Shown here: positions 5,708 through 7,664 of the stretch, one piece after another | Position numbering within the stretch: position 1 is the stretch's first letter | Layout: the number at the start of each line of letters is the position of its first letter | Assembly (NCBI GenBank): GCA_030672445.1 | Contig: DAOVGK010000014.1 | Coordinates: forward strand, 1-7,664 | Direction: 5' to 3' | Source: Candidatus Aerophobota bacterium | Lineage (GTDB): Bacteria > Aerophobota > Aerophobia > Aerophobales > AE-B3A | DNA: 7,664 nucleotides | Notes under the pieces: generated by a model | Told to the model about the DNA's origin: nothing | What the model saw: the letters and a program-made list of their open reading frames with translations, nothing else | Databases searched by the model: none | Translations under genes and position numbers: made by a program

Positions 5708-6822
5708 AATATCACCAGATTATCTCGATGGATAACCTCGTCATAATATTTGTATCCGAGCTGAGATTTAATAAGAGAACTTTTAATTCCCTTTATTTTT
5801 TTAAGTTCTTCCGATGAGTAGTAGGTAATACCCCGGGCAAATTCCCTATTATCTTTATCTAAAAGACTTACGGAGTCACCCACTTCAAATTTCCCTTTTA
5901 CCCCAATTACGCCGGAGGCAAGAAGACTTCTCCTTTCTTGAAGCAAGGCTTTTTTAGCACCTTTGTCCACTACAATCTTACCCTTAAGGAAGTGGCCATA
6001 AGCAATCCATCTCTTGCGGGAAGTGAGCCGATTCTTCTGGGGAAGAAAGAGAGTTCCTACCTCTTTTCCAGCAAAAAGCTGGGCTAAAAAGTCTCTATCT
6101 TTACCTCCTATAATTACTGGAATACCCGAACGAGTAACTATTTTCGCCGCTTTTATCTTAGTTTGCATTCCTCCTATTCGTCCTTCGACCGAGGTGGACT
6201 GAGCAACTCCTTCCATTTCTTCGCTTATGCAAGAGACTTTTCTGATTAGCTTTGCCTTCGGGTTTCTTCTTGGATCATCAGTATATACACCTTTTATATC
6301 CGAAAGAATTACCAGGAGATCCGCATCTACCAGACCCGTAACTAAGGCCGAAAGTGTATCGTTATCTCCAAACTTAATCTCTTCCACAGCCACCGTATCA
6401 TTTTCATTAACCACCGGAATAATTTTAAGCTTGAGGAGAGTAAGGAGAGTATTACGAGCATTCAAATAAGAAGAACGGCGGGAAAGATCCTCAGCACTTA
6501 AGAGCACCTGTCCTACAGAAATATGGTATTGTTGGAAAAATCGATAGTAAAGATTCATCAGATGGGTTTGCCCTACACTAGCCAGAGCCTGCTTAGAAGG
6601 AATGGCATCAAAATTTTTTCCTGTTCCCAGCTCTCTTCTCCCCATACCAATGGCTCCTGAACTAACCAAAACGACCTCCATGCCTCTTTCAGACAGGAAA
6701 GCAATATCTCTGACTAGCTCCTTCATAAAGGTTAAGTCGGGATGGTGATCTTCCTTTAGTAAAAGGCTGCTCCCCACCTTTATGGTGACTCTATTTATAG
6801 AAGTAGCAAATTGATGCCGCAT
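5704..6822 (-). CDS. proB: Glutamate 5-kinase
   Basis: A 372-residue ProB of the long form: an amino-acid kinase domain followed by a PUA domain. It phosphorylates L-glutamate to glutamyl-5-phosphate, the first and usually proline-inhibited step of proline synthesis. Motifs are IKVGSSLL (14-21), VSSGAIGMG (53-61), SKQALASVGQ (76-85), VVNENDTVA (137-145), the FGDNDTLSA block (151-159) and DADLLVILSDIKGVYT (166-181). GRIGGMQTKIKAA (214-226) has isoleucine-glycine where GTGGM is common. The PUA region covers about 280-355, and the tail EVIHRDNLVIL is typical of the family. ATG at 6822 is preceded by GAGGAAGGA. It lies 27 bases after queH in the same direction. The partner gene proA is absent from the window and cannot lie directly downstream because era converges there. 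Confidence 0.96.
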   Translation of the reverse strand: MRHQFATSINRVTIKVGSSLLLKEDHHPDLTFMKELVRDIAFLSERGMEVVLVSSGAIGMGRRELGTGKNFDAIPSKQALASVGQTHLMNLYYRFFQQYHISVGQVLLSAEDLSRRSSYLNARNTLLTLLKLKIIPVVNENDTVAVEEIKFGDNDTLSALVTGLVDADLLVILSDIKGVYTDDPRRNPKAKLIRKVSCISEEMEGVAQSTSVEGRIGGMQTKIKAAKIVTRSGIPVIIGGKDRDFLAQLFAGKEVGTLFLPQKNRLTSRKRWIAYGHFLKGKIVVDKGAKKALLQERRSLLASGVIGVKGKFEVGDSVSLLDKDNREFARGITYYSSEELKKIKGIKSSLIKSQLGYKYYDEVIHRDNLVIL

Positions 6823-6849
6823 TATTCTTCCTTCCTCAAAGAGTGCTGC

Positions 6850-7422
6850 TTATGCTATGACGAATTTTTCCCCTGAAGGTTTCTTGAAATGGTCATTTTT
6901 CTGGTACCTTTCAGCCTCGCTGTAAATGCATCCGCAATAGTTCTGATGATACAGACCCATCTTTTTAGAAAGCTCTCTGGTTTTCCGCCATCCCTCCTCT
7001 ATCTTTCTTAAATAAGGCTTAACCCCATATTCTTTACCTAATGCTTCCATTAACTCTCTCAGTAATTTTTGGTTTTGGTGAGGAGAGATCATTAAAGTGG
7101 AACCAAAGTAGTCAAATTTTCCTCTGCGAGCAAATATAGCTGTTTGCCTTAAACGTAGCTCATAACAAAGAAAGCATCTCTTCGATTCCCGATACACCAC
7201 CCTGCGAAGAAAACCTTTAAGATCATATTCATCTTTGTAGATAACCCTTATGTCTTCCTTTTTTGCCCATAATTTGACCGCCTCTAAACGCTTCTGATAT
7301 TCTAAGAACGGATGAATATTGGGATTGTACCAAAATCCCATGACTTCATCAAATTCCTCTCTTAGCTTGAGAAAGGGATAGACTGCACAGGGAGCGCAGC
7401 AAAGGTGAAGAAGAATTTTCAT
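6850..7422 (-). CDS. queH: Epoxyqueuosine reductase QueH
   Basis: A 190-residue protein of the QueH (former DUF208) family, which carries out the last step of tRNA queuosine synthesis, reducing epoxyqueuosine to queuosine. It is unrelated in sequence to the cobalamin-dependent QueG. All signature cysteines are present: LHLCCAPC (6-12, Cys 8, 9, 12), RCFLCYELRL (82-91, Cys 83 and 86) and YCGC (162-165, Cys 163 and 165). The family uses these to hold an iron-sulfur cluster and a nearby metal site. FWYNPNIHP (30-38) and STLMISPHQN (108-117) are also conserved family segments. The ATG at 7422 directly abuts the stop codon of the upstream gene, with no clear ribosome site of its own, which points to coupled translation. 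No other queuosine genes are visible. Confidence 0.95.
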   Translation of the reverse strand: MKILLHLCCAPCAVYPFLKLREEFDEVMGFWYNPNIHPFLEYQKRLEAVKLWAKKEDIRVIYKDEYDLKGFLRRVVYRESKRCFLCYELRLRQTAIFARRGKFDYFGSTLMISPHQNQKLLRELMEALGKEYGVKPYLRKIEEGWRKTRELSKKMGLYHQNYCGCIYSEAERYQKNDHFKKPSGEKFVIA

Positions 7423-7664
7423 TTATTTCACATAACCCACAGGAAGGACATATAGGGGCTTATAGTTTTTAGGTAAGCTCAACTCTCGGGAAACTTCCTC
7501 GTCCCAGAATGCTCCAATGGTGACCGTTCCCAGGCCCAGGGCCACCACCTGAAGACAGATATTCTCTCCCACATGGCCCACCTCTATATGAACATACCTC
7601 AGTCCCCTTTTTCCATATTTTGCGGTGGTTCTTTCATATTCTGCTGCTATTACCAGGCAGACAG
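7423..7664 (-). CDS. SagB/ThcOx-type nitroreductase-family oxidoreductase (C-terminal part)
   Basis: The frame is open from the right edge and ends with TAA at 7425-7423; whole codons begin at 7662 and give 79 residues. Visible segments are VIAAEYERTTAKYGKRGLRYV, then HIEVGHVGENICLQVVALGLGTVTIGAF, then PLYVLPVGY at the end. The E.GH.gqN..Lqa.aLGLg...iGaf pattern and the PLYvlPvG end are typical of SagB-type dehydrogenases, FMN enzymes of the nitroreductase fold. SagB proteins in toxin clusters oxidise azolines to azoles, but many stand-alone homologues in bacteria and archaea have no known substrate. No cyclodehydratase or precursor peptide is seen here, so a peptide-modifying role is unsupported. 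The stop abuts the queH ATG, so the two are very likely co-transcribed. The N-terminus and most of the FMN site lie outside the window. Confidence 0.8.
   Translation of the reverse strand, partial: VCLVIAAEYERTTAKYGKRGLRYVHIEVGHVGENICLQVVALGLGTVTIGAFWDEEVSRELSLPKNYKPLYVLPVGYVK

Noticed and set aside
7423..7664. Azole-peptide (thiazole/oxazole) toxin cluster suggested by the SagB-like gene
   Set aside because: Only the C-terminal part of a SagB-type protein is visible; no YcaO/cyclodehydratase or precursor peptide is present, and the neighbours are housekeeping genes.

Overview
The window is a compact bacterial chromosome segment, AT-leaning by eye, with two leftward gene blocks and one rightward block. 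Every gene is uninterrupted and at normal family length, apart from one cut by the right edge. No mobile element, phage gene, tRNA, rRNA or CRISPR array was seen. An LpxL/HtrB-type acyltransferase beside a GT28-type lipid glycosyltransferase suggests a diderm (outer-membrane) organism. SpoVG, QueH and an ispE-spoVG pairing fit a deep-branching lineage, for example an uncultivated candidate phylum such as Omnitrophota or Aerophobota. That placement is an inference from gene content and is weak.

Region 1 (14-3366, minus strand) is read in the order MFS permease, LpxL-like acyltransferase, MGDG-synthase/MurG-like glycosyltransferase. The last two overlap by 4 bases. It looks like a small envelope-lipid cassette: acylate a lipid, glycosylate a lipid, and possibly move one across the membrane. 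The substrates are unknown. A degenerate octamer repeat (AGGATTAA on the gene strand) runs through the 3' end of the permease gene and the gap before the acyltransferase gene.

Region 2 (3367-3644) is the divergent intergenic space. It holds the most distinctive structure of the window. Two arrays of a 7-base unit (YTCATRG) lie in opposite orientation and form a 28-base inverted repeat matching at 24 of 28 positions. Just outside them lie two perfect 9-base copies of TCTTGACAG facing outward. Each supplies a consensus -35 box for the neighbouring gene.

Region 3 (3645-5691, plus strand) is a tight housekeeping operon: ispE (isoprenoid precursor synthesis), spoVG (nucleic-acid-binding regulator) and era (ribosome-assembly GTPase).

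Region 4 (5704-7664, minus strand) converges on era with 12 bases between stop codons. It is read as a SagB/nitroreductase-family oxidoreductase (5' part missing), queH (tRNA queuosine synthesis) and proB (first step of proline synthesis). The oxidoreductase stop codon directly abuts the queH start.

No wholly new system is evident. The items most worth checking are the symmetric heptamer/promoter region, the octamer tract and the lipid cassette.
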